A stretch of 64,000 bases of DNA from Methanosarcina vacuolata Z-761 (GTDB taxonomy: Archaea; Halobacteriota; Methanosarcinia; Methanosarcinales; Methanosarcinaceae), in contig NZ_CP009520.1 in assembly GCF_000969905.1 (NCBI RefSeq), positions 2,976,001 to 3,040,000 on the forward strand, read 5' to 3'. The notes beneath the pieces are model-generated. The model did no database searches, had not been told where the DNA came from, and was given only the letters and a program-made list of their open reading frames with translations. Made by a program: the position numbers and the translations under genes. Position 1 is the stretch's first letter, and the number at the start of each line of letters is the position of its first letter. Shown here piece after piece: positions 9,022 through 18,048 of this stretch.

Positions 9022-9663
9022 TTAATCTCCGAGGAGCTGAACATTGTCTGAGACATCGTTTACGAGCTCGGATTTGTTAACATCGAAAACGACCATGCCG
9101 GTGTTTAGCGTCTCGGCTTCTTCTTCGGAGAGTCTGGTAGCCTTTACCTTCTTTGAAATGATCGCACTGTTTCCGAGAGGATCTTCGACTATGACTGTGA
9201 TTTTTCTCTTGCCCTCGATCACATCTTCAAGCATACACAGGAGCTCCTCGCTGCGTAAGGATTTCTCTTTGTCTCCCTTTACCCACCTGCTCGCAGTCAG
9301 AAGAACATCCCGGACTCGTTGCAGTACGCCTTCAATATTCGTTACATATGACTCCGAAACTGATCCAGGTTCGATGGTAACTCCCATTTCCGGGATGCGG
9401 ATTGTACCTGAGGTTGAACGGATGACCCTTGCATTCAGGTCTTCACTGGTTTCAACTGGCATCTCATAGCGCATGGGCTCCTTAATCGAGAGAATCATGG
9501 TATCTGCAAAACGGAAACTGCACTTGCATCTTGCACTTATATGCATGATCTCCCCGAAATAGGGAATGTTATCTCTCTGCCAGTTCATCACCAGATCTGT
9601 ATGGCATAGAGGGCAGCATATTTTTGTTTCAAACCTTTCCTGTTTTAAGAAATCTTGATTCAA
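9022..9663 (-). CDS. ZPR1-type zinc finger protein
   Basis: A 213-residue archaeal ZPR1-related protein. The zinc finger is ICCPLCHTDLVM followed about 30 residues later by ARCKCSFRFADT; the ZPR1 domain continues with PMRYEMPVETSEDLNARVIRS, SGTIRIPEMGVTIEPG and NIEGVLQRVRDVL. Eukaryotic ZPR1 is a chaperone for elongation factor eEF1A; the archaeal role is unproven. The start ATG overlaps the stop of the SepF gene by 4 bases (ATGA type), indicating translational coupling. Confidence 0.85.
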   Translation of the reverse strand: MNQDFLKQERFETKICCPLCHTDLVMNWQRDNIPYFGEIMHISARCKCSFRFADTMILSIKEPMRYEMPVETSEDLNARVIRSTSGTIRIPEMGVTIEPGSVSESYVTNIEGVLQRVRDVLLTASRWVKGDKEKSLRSEELLCMLEDVIEGKRKITVIVEDPLGNSAIISKKVKATRLSEEEAETLNTGMVVFDVNKSELVNDVSDNVQLLGD

Positions 9664-10043
9664 TATTTTCCACCAGAAATCTTGGATCTGTCAATTTTAA
9701 TGCCTGTAGGGGTTACAATTACGGTATTTCCTTTGACCCCTGCGATATCCCCATGAACATCGATAACAACGTCTTTCAGCTCTTTTAAAACTCTATCTCT
9801 GAGCAGGTCATCGCCTCTGATGTTTGAAATATCTACAATCAAGATATTTCCGTTATAAATTTCCTGCTTGAGCTGGGATACCTGGTTGATATTCGAGATC
9901 TCTGCGATCTTTACATAAGTTTCTGCAGGTTCGTCCTCGAGAACTTCTTCATATTTGCTGAGATCAATCTCAGTGTAATCCTCGGGACTTGTTGGACTTT
10001 TTACATTGCTGCTGCCAAGGAGCTTGTCGATGAGTTTTGCCAT
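9660..10043 (-). CDS. sepF: SepF-like cell division protein
   Basis: A 127-residue archaeal SepF. The N-terminus MAKLIDKLLGS is the amphipathic membrane-targeting helix; an acidic linker to about residue 40 follows, then the SepF core with YVKIAEISNINQVSQLKQEI, NGNILIVDISNI and LKELKDVVIDVHGDIAGVKG. In archaea SepF anchors FtsZ to the membrane at the division site. First gene of a two-gene operon with the ZPR1 gene, whose start overlaps its stop. Confidence 0.9.
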   Translation of the reverse strand: MAKLIDKLLGSSNVKSPTSPEDYTEIDLSKYEEVLEDEPAETYVKIAEISNINQVSQLKQEIYNGNILIVDISNIRGDDLLRDRVLKELKDVVIDVHGDIAGVKGNTVIVTPTGIKIDRSKISGGKY

Positions 10044-10213
10044 TTATGCGCACCTATTATATTTTTTTAAAATTCGAATCGCACTGTCCTATATTGAAAT
10101 CTATATTAATTAATTTTGCTATTATAAAGCTGATCCGGATTTTCATTCAATTTAAGGGAGTTCACGTCCCCTGTCCACAGGTTTCATTCAATGAAATGTA
10201 TTTTAGGGGACTT

Positions 10214-10699
10214 TCAGAATTCCGTGTTCCAGAGTTTGTCTCCTACATGGGTTATAGACTTTATAGCTTTACCTGAAGTAGCTTCTACCATTTCTGGCCC
10301 TCCCATAATAGCTTTTCCAATTGCAAGAGGTTTTTGATGAGTCTCTTCCACTATGATTACGAGGTCTCCTTCTTTTATTTCGGGGTCAGCCGCCACAACT
10401 CCAGGAGCCATAATATCCGCGCCGTTTGAAACAAAACGGATAGCTCCTTTATCCACGGTTACAACACGTTTTTTAAGTCCCATTTCAAGAGCTCCGCGGA
10501 CGGTAGGAAAAAGATGTCCTTCTATTTCAAAAAGCAAAGGCTTGCCGTCCACCAGAATAACGGAGTATTCCTCAAGGGTAATTTTTTCCAGGGTTTTGTC
10601 TTCCAGATATGACAGCTCTTCGCCGAAAGTGGATAAAAGGTCTTTCAACATTTTGTTCTTGATATTCTTCCTTAGCTGGACTCTTGACTTTACTTTCAA
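10214..10699 (-). CDS. PUA-domain RNA-binding protein (archaeal MCT-1-like)
   Basis: A 161-residue protein with a basic N-terminal domain (MKVKSRVQLRKNIKNKMLKD) and a C-terminal PUA domain: PTVRGALEMGLKKRVVTVDKGAIRF, VSNGADIMAPGVV, EIKEGDLVIIVEET and KPLAIGKAIM. This order is that of archaeal relatives of eukaryotic MCT-1, which act at ribosomes; PUA binds tRNA or rRNA. The chosen start is TTG at 10697-10699, with CCGGTGA 6 bases upstream; an internal ATG (Met17) has no such site and would cut the N-terminal domain. Confidence 0.82.
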   Translation of the reverse strand: MKVKSRVQLRKNIKNKMLKDLLSTFGEELSYLEDKTLEKITLEEYSVILVDGKPLLFEIEGHLFPTVRGALEMGLKKRVVTVDKGAIRFVSNGADIMAPGVVAADPEIKEGDLVIIVEETHQKPLAIGKAIMGGPEMVEATSGKAIKSITHVGDKLWNTEF

Positions 10700-10854
10700 T
10701 TAATCACCGGATTTTCAAATGTTATGTTTTGTTTATAGCATAGGGTTTTTGTGCCTTTTAAAACTTATGTGGAGCTCTGGAGTTCTCTGAAATAGATTCC
10801 TGTCATATTTTTGTATTTATACTCAGAGTATTTGTTCAGGAATTTTAGGTATTT

Positions 10855-12009
10855 TTACTCAAGTTTTACAAAGAACACTGAAAGCAGCGTAATGGCACTT
10901 CCGAGAAATAGGGTCTCATAACCTAAAGTCCCAAGGAAGAAGCTCCCAAGGACCGGGCCCAGCCCGAGCCCTGCATAAATGCCGGTATTGAAAAGCCCCA
11001 TTGCAAAGCCGCTTGAGTTAATTCTGGAAACTGCCGTAATAAGCCCTACGACTGCGGCTCCTCCTCCTGCTCCAATCAGGAAGAAAGCCAGTAAAGGCAG
11101 TTTCACCGAGAGAAAGATACCTGCTGCTGCAAGGATTATTCCTGTCCTGACTATATTTTTATAATTAAAATCTGCCCTGCCTGCAATCAGGGAACTGAGC
11201 ATTGCAGCCAGATAAGAAACTGAAATTGCCAGCCCGAGCTCGGGTTTTGTCAGAAAGCTAGCGCTGTAATCCGCATAGTTCGCATTTAACAGACCTGTGG
11301 TTCCATAAAGAAGTACCGAAATTCCCCAGATCTTTCCCAACTCGGTTTGAAACATGGTTTTCCTGGACTTTACCAGGTAACTTTTTAATTCGGGAAGCAA
11401 AGAGGTATCCTGCTGACTTTTTACAGGACTTTTGCTTTCTGAGCGCGTAAATTCTTTTCCGTATCCGTTTGGAGAAAGCAAATCTCCGGCTTTTGAGAGA
11501 AGGAGGATGCAGGAAAGCCCTGAAAGAAAAGTGAAGCTAGCTATTGCGGTTTTAATTCCAAATCCGGCAAGCACTCCTGAGAAGAAAACACCTGCAGCTA
11601 GCCCAGCATTTAACAGGAAGTTAAACTCCCCAAGGCTTTGCTGGCTGTCTTCCCATTCTGCAAGTATGGAAAAAGCTGCAGGAAAAAAAGCCCCGCACCC
11701 TACTCCTTCCAGGAACCTGAAAATCCCAAGAATCAATGGAATGTCCGAAAATGTAATAACAAAACCTGATAAAGCGGTAAGGAGCATTCCAAATCTGATT
11801 ACCTTCAGGTTCCCGATCCTGTCTGCCAGAATTCCGAGGGGCACAAGAGAAAGAAAAGCCCCCATAAAGTATCCGGAAAAGATAAGGCTTGAAACCGCAA
11901 CACTTCCGCTATCTCCTCCAGCAAGTTCCGGAAGAATAGGGATTACTGCGTTTGATAGTCCCTGGAGCGCAAAAACTGAAGAATAAAGCGTTAGTTTTTT
12001 GAGGTTCAT
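10855..12009 (-). CDS. MFS transporter (paralogue 1)
   Basis: A 384-residue, about 12-helix major facilitator. The signature GILADRIGNLKVIRFGMLLT lies between helices 2 and 3 (MFS motif A), and FLEGVGCGAFFPAAF in helix 4. It opens MNLKKLTLYSSVFALQGLSN. The next gene upstream encodes a close paralogue, and both share the start LSNAVIPILPELA, so the pair arose by duplication. Substrate unknown. The central loop (about 180-200) is poorly conserved between the two. Confidence 0.85.
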   Translation of the reverse strand: MNLKKLTLYSSVFALQGLSNAVIPILPELAGGDSGSVAVSSLIFSGYFMGAFLSLVPLGILADRIGNLKVIRFGMLLTALSGFVITFSDIPLILGIFRFLEGVGCGAFFPAAFSILAEWEDSQQSLGEFNFLLNAGLAAGVFFSGVLAGFGIKTAIASFTFLSGLSCILLLSKAGDLLSPNGYGKEFTRSESKSPVKSQQDTSLLPELKSYLVKSRKTMFQTELGKIWGISVLLYGTTGLLNANYADYSASFLTKPELGLAISVSYLAAMLSSLIAGRADFNYKNIVRTGIILAAAGIFLSVKLPLLAFFLIGAGGGAAVVGLITAVSRINSSGFAMGLFNTGIYAGLGLGPVLGSFFLGTLGYETLFLGSAITLLSVFFVKLE

Positions 12010-12216
12010 AGACTTTCCGATTATATGTACTCAGTCCTATGCTGATATTCGATTCAATGCTTATTATTTCTGTTTTCCAGAATTATTTTTACTTTTAAAA
12101 ATTACTCTTATTTTAATAACTTTTCATGAATATCAGGAAATTCCGCGGAATAAATATCTTACGCAATATCTCTGTTATTCAATCAAAGGAAACTTAGTGA
12201 AATAAAACCTGATTAA

Positions 12217-12345
12217 GCAAATGTTACAAAAATAAGTTAAGCAAATATTACAGAAATAAGTTAAGCAAATGTTACAGAAATAAGTTAAGCAAATATTACA
12301 GAAATAAGTTAAGCAAATATCATAGAAATAAGTTAAGCAAATTTT
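12217..12345. repeat. Tandem array, 24-bp unit, about 5.5 copies
   Basis: Units gcaaatattacagaaataag plus ttaa start at 12217, 12241, 12265, 12289, 12313 and 12337. It lies in the spacer between the two MFS genes, upstream of paralogue 1 and downstream of paralogue 2. Confidence 0.9.
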
Positions 12346-12466
12346 TCACAAAGTTTTTTTTACTTGGTGACGTTGATCTTGAAAATCGATGCACCAACTC
12401 AAGCACTCAAAATTTGTACATAGTTTATTTTGTAACAACTCCTGAATGTCCCTATCAGAGGAATCT

Positions 12467-13585
12467 TCAATTCTTCAACATAATACCAACTGCAAGGATG
12501 CACCCATTTGCTATAAACAGCTTTTCAAAACTCACAAAACCTGTAAAAAGTCCTGCAATTATTGGGGCAAGAGAAAGCCCTGCATAGATAGTCGTATTAA
12601 AAAAACCCATTGCAAGACCTCTGTCAGCATTCATTCTGGCAACAGCGAGGGCAAAACCTACAGTTGCAACTCCTGACCCTCCTCCAAGGCTTGAAAACCC
12701 CAGCAAGGGATATTTTATTGCAGAGAGAGCACCAAGGGCTGAAAAGCCCAGTCCAATTCGTATTAAGGTTTTTTCCTTTACTTTGAAATGACCCCCAAAC
12801 AGAGAGGTAATCATTGCACAGACATAAAGGCTGGAAATCGAGATCCCAAGTTGAGCTTTTGTTATAGTGCCCAGGCTGTAGTCAGGATAGTAGGCTACAA
12901 GCACTCCGATGGCTCCGTTAAGCAGAAAAGAACTGAGCCAGAGCCCAAAATTGCTACGGCTGAGGAGTTTCTTAGTTTCTCTGTAAGGCTTTATGAAAAG
13001 GCCGGAGCTTTTCAATGAACCTGCTTTCTCTGAGCTTTCAAGGCCAGCCAGTCCTCTGTACCTGGAAAACAGGCACGTTGTCAAAATGAAAGTAAGGACT
13101 GTAAAGATCAGGATTGCTCCTTTCAGGTAAGTGTCTGCCAGCAACCCCGAGAGAAATGCCCCTGTCGCCAGGCCAGCATTGAAAAGAAAAGTCAGCTCTC
13201 CTAGATAGCGTCCCGGGTTGTTGAGTTTGGATAATATGGCAAAGGAAGCCGGTAAAAAAGCTCCACAGGCAGAACCTTCTATAAACCTTGCAATTAAAAG
13301 AACCCAGAGGTTTTCGGAAAGTAGAATTGTCAACCCTGAAATTACCGTTAGAATGATACCTAAAGCTATGAATTTAAAATTGCCGAACCTGTCCGCAAGA
13401 ATCCCAAAAGGTAGCATTGTTCCCAGGGCTCCGAGAAAGTAGGCGGAAAATAGCAGGCTTAAGGCGAATCCTCCAGAGGAATTATTACTCAGGCTCGCAA
13501 GCTCTGGAAGGATAGGGATAACAGCATTCGAGAGTCCCATTATGGCAAAAGCTGCTCCGTAAATCAAAAGCCTGTGAAGGTTCAT
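12467..13585 (-). CDS. MFS transporter (paralogue 2)
   Basis: About 372 residues from the ATG at 13583-13585, which aligns with the start of paralogue 1 (MNLHRLLIYGAAFAIMGLSN). The frame is open to 13669 and a longer form with 28 extra basic residues is possible, but those have no counterpart in the paralogue. Motif A is GILADRFGNFKFIALG and helix 4 has FIEGSACGAFLPASF. About 12 membrane helices. Probably an efflux or uptake carrier; substrate unknown. Confidence 0.82.
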   Translation of the reverse strand: MNLHRLLIYGAAFAIMGLSNAVIPILPELASLSNNSSGGFALSLLFSAYFLGALGTMLPFGILADRFGNFKFIALGIILTVISGLTILLSENLWVLLIARFIEGSACGAFLPASFAILSKLNNPGRYLGELTFLFNAGLATGAFLSGLLADTYLKGAILIFTVLTFILTTCLFSRYRGLAGLESSEKAGSLKSSGLFIKPYRETKKLLSRSNFGLWLSSFLLNGAIGVLVAYYPDYSLGTITKAQLGISISSLYVCAMITSLFGGHFKVKEKTLIRIGLGFSALGALSAIKYPLLGFSSLGGGSGVATVGFALAVARMNADRGLAMGFFNTTIYAGLSLAPIIAGLFTGFVSFEKLFIANGCILAVGIMLKN

Positions 13586-13867
13586 AGCACTAAAAACCCT
13601 TAACCAAGTATTATAGTTTCTTGTCCGTAGTTTCTTGTTCGCAGCAGATCTTGAAAAGCGTCCTCTCAAAGGCTAAAATACCCGGAAACGATTTTTTTAA
13701 GGCCTTCTTCAGCCCTTTGCAGGACTTTATCCATTGTATAGAATAATGCGTTAAAAAGATTAAATTTGGTTACTAATCCCTGGTCTAAACATACATCACA
13801 TTATTATTATAATAAACTGAATAGAATGGATAGCTATTTATATAATTAGTTTGAATAGGGGTAATGT

Positions 13868-13950
13868 GTAATGTGAGCGGGAAACTTTTTTCACATACCA
13901 TACCCCCCACTCCCCATATGACCCCCCACTCCCCAACCCGCTCACACTAC
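13868..13950. repeat. Inverted repeat enclosing a doubled CCCCCCACTCCCC motif
   Basis: GTAATGTGAGCGGG (13868-13881) pairs with CCCGCTCACACTAC (13937-13950), 13 of 14 positions, and GAATAG recurs just outside each arm in inverted sense. The loop holds taccccccactccccatatg followed by accccccactcccc, a strongly C-rich direct repeat. Nothing else is recognisable in 13690-14275. It could be a small mobile element or a structured RNA. Confidence 0.6.
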
Positions 13951-14275
13951 TTCTATTCACCAACTTGGTAAATATCAATCTGATCTTTTTTTTGAAGTGT
14001 CAATGAAACTTTGTTCTTAGTTTTTAGCTTCTTAATCCACTGTTTCTTCAGAATTACAGTTAACGTTCATCTCAAAACCACTTTTTGCTCTCAATTACCA
14101 GGATTATTCAGGATCAGGACGTCGCTAAAAATGTATCCTTTATGTGTTTCTCCATTCGTTTACCTCATACACTCCACCACTAATCTAACCTTCAGCTTTC
14201 ATTTCAGCCATTATTCAGTTAGAAGTATAAACATCAAATCTAAACTTGTCCCCATCTACTAACTGAGGATTTCAT

Positions 14276-14482
14276 TTAACAATCGTAAAAGGCTTGCTTA
14301 AGAATTCTTGTAAGAAGATCAGTTCCAATTGTACATTTATATGGATTGTAACTTGTTAAAATAATATCTTCTTTTCTTATAAAAAGATACTTTCCGTCAG
14401 AATAAGGTCCTTCAGATCCCAGTTCCTGCAATCTTTTAACAAAGGTTCGCCAATCGATAGGGACTAGTATATCGATTTTCAA
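14276..14482 (-). CDS. HicA-like toxin, short and probably inactive
   Basis: A 68-residue protein resembling the HicA (YcfA) mRNA-interferase family in PIDWRTFVKRLQELGSEGPY, DGKYLFI, IILTSYNPYKCTIG and DLLTRILKQA. In HicA relatives of this type the GGKH segment carries the catalytic His; here it reads DGKY, a one-base change (CAT to TAT). The usual tail after the RILRQAGIS-like end is also missing. No HicB antitoxin is seen on either side. Most likely a decayed orphan toxin; a non-catalytic role is possible. Confidence 0.6.
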   Translation of the reverse strand: MKIDILVPIDWRTFVKRLQELGSEGPYSDGKYLFIRKEDIILTSYNPYKCTIGTDLLTRILKQAFYDC

Positions 14483-14601
14483 ATATATACATAATGAGAA
14501 AATAAATACATTTTATGACGCAAATATTATTTTAAAGTCACATGGAATTTTGTAACACGGAAAACGCAGCCGGTCGTATAGTGATTCTATCTGGATATTA
14601 C

Positions 14602-14679
14602 AACCACGGAAAACACGGAAAGCACGGAAGAAACACGCCTTTACTACGGATTTCCGTGTCTTCTGTGCTTTCAGTGGTT
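14602..14679. repeat. Imperfect inverted repeat, CACGGAA-rich
   Basis: The left side aaccacggaaaacacggaaa, then gcacggaag, is inverted at cttctgtgctttcagtggtt; the middle contains cggatttccg, itself a palindrome. CACGGAA is repeated several times. A gapped copy of the outer motif (caaccacggaaaa) recurs at 36845. Probably a small dispersed repeat; not a gene. Confidence 0.55.
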
Positions 14680-14934
14680 TTCAAAAAATTCATTTCTGAC
14701 ATACTTTGGAATCGATGCACTGGTATCTAAGCAATTTAGTTATGGTTCATTATAATTAAGAATGAGACTAAGGATGAAATGTTGTCTATGTTACTATTAA
14801 CACATCATAACTAAGTTTCATAACATTAGTGTTGAATAAACAACGAACCAAAAAAGAGAAGAACGATATATTTTAGATAGTGTTTTATCTATCAAATCTG
14901 ACAAACACTTTTTACCTTGTTTGAGAATCATTTT

Positions 14935-15048
14935 TTCAAGAACCTTTCTTGTTCAAGAACCGTTCTGTTTAAGAGCCATTCTTTTCAAGAACCTTTCTTG
15001 TTCAAGAACCATTCTGTTTAAGAGCAATTCTTTTCAAGAACCATTCTT
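14935..15048. repeat. Tandem array with 49-bp higher-order period
   Basis: Subunits of 16-17 bp (ttcaagaacctttcttg, ttcaagaaccgttctg, tttaagagccattctt) form a 49-bp period repeated about 2.3 times. It lies in the 3' flank of the IorA-like gene. Confidence 0.85.
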
Positions 15049-15111
15049 ATGCTTACGGTTTTCAGTTGTTGTCCTGCCTCACAACTTTTTGGATTTTCCT
15101 GCCTCTAAAAA

Positions 15112-16902
15112 TTAACAAAGTACTCCAGAACAATACTTCCTGCACTTTCCTTTTATAAATATTACAGAAAGCCCGGGAAGCGCAAGTTTTGCCAGGATCA
15201 GTTCCGAAAGTTTGGTATTCAAGATCGTCTTTTCGATTTCGTTCCCTGATTCTGTCCCATTACCAGCTTTATCAGTCACTTTTTCTGTTGAAGCTCCATC
15301 CACTGCTTTCTCTTCACTGGCATCGATATCAAAGACTGAAACATCAGGAGTTACTGCTTCAACCACTTTCCTGAGATCGGGAACGGCCTGCCCTCCGGTC
15401 ATGGCTGCAACCTCATTCTGGAGTACAAGCACAAGCACATTGCAACCTGTAGCCGCGGCGCTCAGGAGCCCGAGAATACCCGAATGCGCCAGAGCGAAAT
15501 CTCCGATAACGGCTATGCCTTTTTTCTCAAAGCCACATGCAACCGAGATTGCCGAGCCAAGAGCAAAACTCACATCAACTGCCGCAAGGGGTTCGGGTGC
15601 ACTCCGGACGGAACAGCCCATATCGCCGGCAACCCGCACGTCAAGCGTGCTGAGATAGCGGTAAAGGGGAAGGTACGCACAGTCATTGCAGATCCCAACT
15701 CTGCTTTTCTTTTTCGCTTCGAGAGAAGTAGTATCGGCAGGTTTTAAGATCTCTTCTTCGATATGCTCAAGGGCAAATTCAAGATTTTCAATTTTGACCT
15801 GCCCGTATGGAAGATGTCCTGTCTTTTTCCCATAAACCTTGCCTGTAATCCGGATCTGTTCCTCTATAAAAGGCTCGGACTCTTCTACAACGAGTATCTT
15901 CTGATTGCTATTCAGAAAAGCCTTTATCTTTTCGAGGGGAAGAGGGTTTACAAGGCCGAGGGACAGGTGAGAAATCTCAGGATGAGAAATCTCAGGGTGA
16001 GAAACCTCAGCATGAAACTCGTTCTGCTTTTTCAGTAATTCTTCCACGACCGATGACATGAAACCTGAGGAAATGATCCCCAGATATCTATGCCCAGAAC
16101 CTGATCCTTCTCCTGTATTTTTTGCTGTCCTTTTCCTTATTTCATTTAGGTCAGTGTTTTCAGCTTCCGCTTCCAGCAGAGGGTAGGTTCTGGAGTGAAA
16201 AAGCCTGTGTTTTTCTACCATTCGATTTTTCCAGATTGAACGGTCAAACTCAGGATAAGGAGAGGAAGACTTCTGAAGGCGGTTTATTTTTCCTTTAGTT
16301 CTTTCCAGACCTGCAGTGACCCTCAGAAGAACAGGCGTCCTCGTCTCTTCCGAAAGCTCGTAAGCCCGCCTCAATGCCCTGTATGCCATATCCGGCGAAG
16401 CCGGGTCAAATACTGCTATCTCTGCTATCCGGCCATACCAGCGAGAATCCTGTTCATTCTGAGAACCCTTTGCACCTGGATCATCTCCTGCAATTATGAC
16501 AAGGCCGGCTCCTATGGTGTGGGTGACCGAGGTTATAAGAGGGTCTGAAAGCAGGTTCATCCCCACATGCTTTACAAGCACAAGCGCCCTTCTGCCAGAA
16601 ACTGAAGCTCCTAGAGCGGTTTCAAGGGCAACCTTCTCATTTGTTAGCCATCTGGCACTATAATCCGGTATTTTAGGGGCATATCGCATTGTCTTGAAAG
16701 CTGCTGCCTCCTCAAGATCCAGAGTTTTTTCTTCCGAGGCTTTTAAAAGTTCTTTTTCCGCGGTTTTTCTTAAAAAAAGTTCCATAAGGGAAGTAACAGG
16801 ATACCCGGGGACACCGATTACGAAGCTGACATTACTGTCAAGGGCTGCAAGGTAAAGGGCTTCAAACCCTGTGTATTCTGGTGCTTCTTTTTTTTCTTTC
16901 AA
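15112..16902 (-). CDS. TPP-dependent IorA-like 2-oxoacid oxidoreductase subunit, without ferredoxin domain
   Basis: A 596-residue protein related to the alpha subunit of indolepyruvate:ferredoxin oxidoreductase. N-terminal pyrimidine-binding domain: IGVPGYPVTSLMELF, NEKVALETALGASVSG, LVKHVGMNLLSDPL. The TPP domain has GDMGCSVRSAPEPLAAVDVS, the metal motif VIGDFALAHSGILGLL and VLQNEVAAMTGGQAVP. IorA normally ends in a two-[4Fe-4S] ferredoxin domain; this one stops at GKCRKYCSGVLC. No IorB gene is near. A 15-bp tandem duplication gives HPEISHPEISH near residue 305, and a low-complexity insert lies near residue 550. Substrate unknown; indolepyruvate is not assured. Confidence 0.75.
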   Translation of the reverse strand: MKEKKEAPEYTGFEALYLAALDSNVSFVIGVPGYPVTSLMELFLRKTAEKELLKASEEKTLDLEEAAAFKTMRYAPKIPDYSARWLTNEKVALETALGASVSGRRALVLVKHVGMNLLSDPLITSVTHTIGAGLVIIAGDDPGAKGSQNEQDSRWYGRIAEIAVFDPASPDMAYRALRRAYELSEETRTPVLLRVTAGLERTKGKINRLQKSSSPYPEFDRSIWKNRMVEKHRLFHSRTYPLLEAEAENTDLNEIRKRTAKNTGEGSGSGHRYLGIISSGFMSSVVEELLKKQNEFHAEVSHPEISHPEISHLSLGLVNPLPLEKIKAFLNSNQKILVVEESEPFIEEQIRITGKVYGKKTGHLPYGQVKIENLEFALEHIEEEILKPADTTSLEAKKKSRVGICNDCAYLPLYRYLSTLDVRVAGDMGCSVRSAPEPLAAVDVSFALGSAISVACGFEKKGIAVIGDFALAHSGILGLLSAAATGCNVLVLVLQNEVAAMTGGQAVPDLRKVVEAVTPDVSVFDIDASEEKAVDGASTEKVTDKAGNGTESGNEIEKTILNTKLSELILAKLALPGLSVIFIKGKCRKYCSGVLC

Positions 16903-16971
16903 ACTGATCCCACGCTGCGGAATTCAGAAGACGCCGAATTTAAAGTTTCGTAAAATCCGGGTTGAGACTTG

Positions 16972-17031
16972 AGTTCCATATAAAGTTCCATATAAAGTTC
17001 CATCTAAAATTCCATTTAAAGTTCCATTTAA
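16972..17031. repeat. Tandem array, 12-bp unit, five copies
   Basis: Five copies of agttccatataa with small changes, just upstream of the IorA-like gene and downstream of the mmp11-like gene. If transcribed with them, it lies in the intergenic RNA. Confidence 0.85.
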
Positions 17032-17112
17032 ATTAGTGTTCAAGCAATTTTAATCCGGTTTGAGTTTTCTATTTCGGCATCCTTGGTTTTTTATCCTGTT
17101 TTCTTAGGTTTC

Positions 17113-18048
17113 TTAAACGTTGTTTTTAAGTTTCTCGATGGCAAGAGGCTTGATCTCAGTACCCGGAATTATGGACTCATCAGGCCTTCCGAACCAGGGG
17201 AGAGAGGCAAGTGCACCTATTACTCCGTTGCCGTCAAGCAGAACTTCCACACCGTTTTCTCGGGCGCACTGCAAAGCCTCAGCTTTCAGGATCCTTTCAG
17301 TCCGACAGCGGTTGCTGTATTTATATAATCCTTTTGCATAGAAATCCGAAAGGACGACCAGTCCAGTTTGGGATGAAGCTGTGTATTTCTCAAGCGCTTT
17401 TTTGAAGGTATCTATCAGCCTTGATTTCGCTTTTTCATTCACACAGCCGAATTCGAGCACTGTAGACATGCAGTTCTGGGTTTTTTCCGGAACCGGGAAA
17501 AGCTGGACAAGAGAATGAGAAAGATAAACGGCTTCATGGCAGTCCAGTTTCTTTGCAATATTGTGGGTCAGGGTCCAGGTGGCTCCTACGTCTTTTGAGT
17601 CCGTGTCGTCTATGCCTATTAGGACACGGTCCCTGCGCGGGATTACAATTGTCCCCCTTGCGCATTTTTCGCCTCCTGATTCGGAGATTTTATAACGAAG
17701 AATTCCGTCTGCAAATGCCCTGCAACGGGTTGCGCCAACACCTCCGCCTCCTAACCCGGCATAGGTGATCTCCACCTCATCCCCTTTCACGATCACTGAT
17801 TCGATACCTGCAGCCGCGACGGAAGGTTTGAGTTCCAGGTTTGAAGTTCCGGTTTTCATGAAATAACGGATCATATTTCCAGTCGAACGGGCTTTCAGGA
17901 CAAGGGGCGCTTTTGCATAATGGTAAAGGGACCAGCAGGCCCCACTATAACAATTGGAGTGCTCAATTATCTCTGCATACTCATTTGCTGCGTCACAGAT
18001 AGCATAAATGCCTCTATAAGGCACAGTATAAGGGTCATCCAGGATCAC
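17113..18048 (-). CDS. Methanogenesis marker protein 11 homologue
   Basis: A 311-residue protein. It contains RVLIGIDDTDSKDVGATWTL, the IDDTD motif shared with the tRNA(Ile2) agmatinylcytidine synthetase TiaS, together with LSHSLVQLFPVPEKTQNC and a Gly-rich AGLGGGGVGATRCRAFADG. This combination fits methanogenesis marker 11, a protein restricted to methanogens whose function is unknown. Start taken as GTG at 18046-18048; the frame is open a further 14 codons to a TGA with no ATG. It precedes the IorA-like gene in the same direction by about 210 bp. Confidence 0.72.
   Translation of the reverse strand: MILDDPYTVPYRGIYAICDAANEYAEIIEHSNCYSGACWSLYHYAKAPLVLKARSTGNMIRYFMKTGTSNLELKPSVAAAGIESVIVKGDEVEITYAGLGGGGVGATRCRAFADGILRYKISESGGEKCARGTIVIPRRDRVLIGIDDTDSKDVGATWTLTHNIAKKLDCHEAVYLSHSLVQLFPVPEKTQNCMSTVLEFGCVNEKAKSRLIDTFKKALEKYTASSQTGLVVLSDFYAKGLYKYSNRCRTERILKAEALQCARENGVEVLLDGNGVIGALASLPWFGRPDESIIPGTEIKPLAIEKLKNNV

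Noticed and set aside
14542-14730. 62-residue plus-strand frame containing HGKHGKHGRN
   Set aside because: The peptide is a translation of the CACGGAA-rich inverted repeat.
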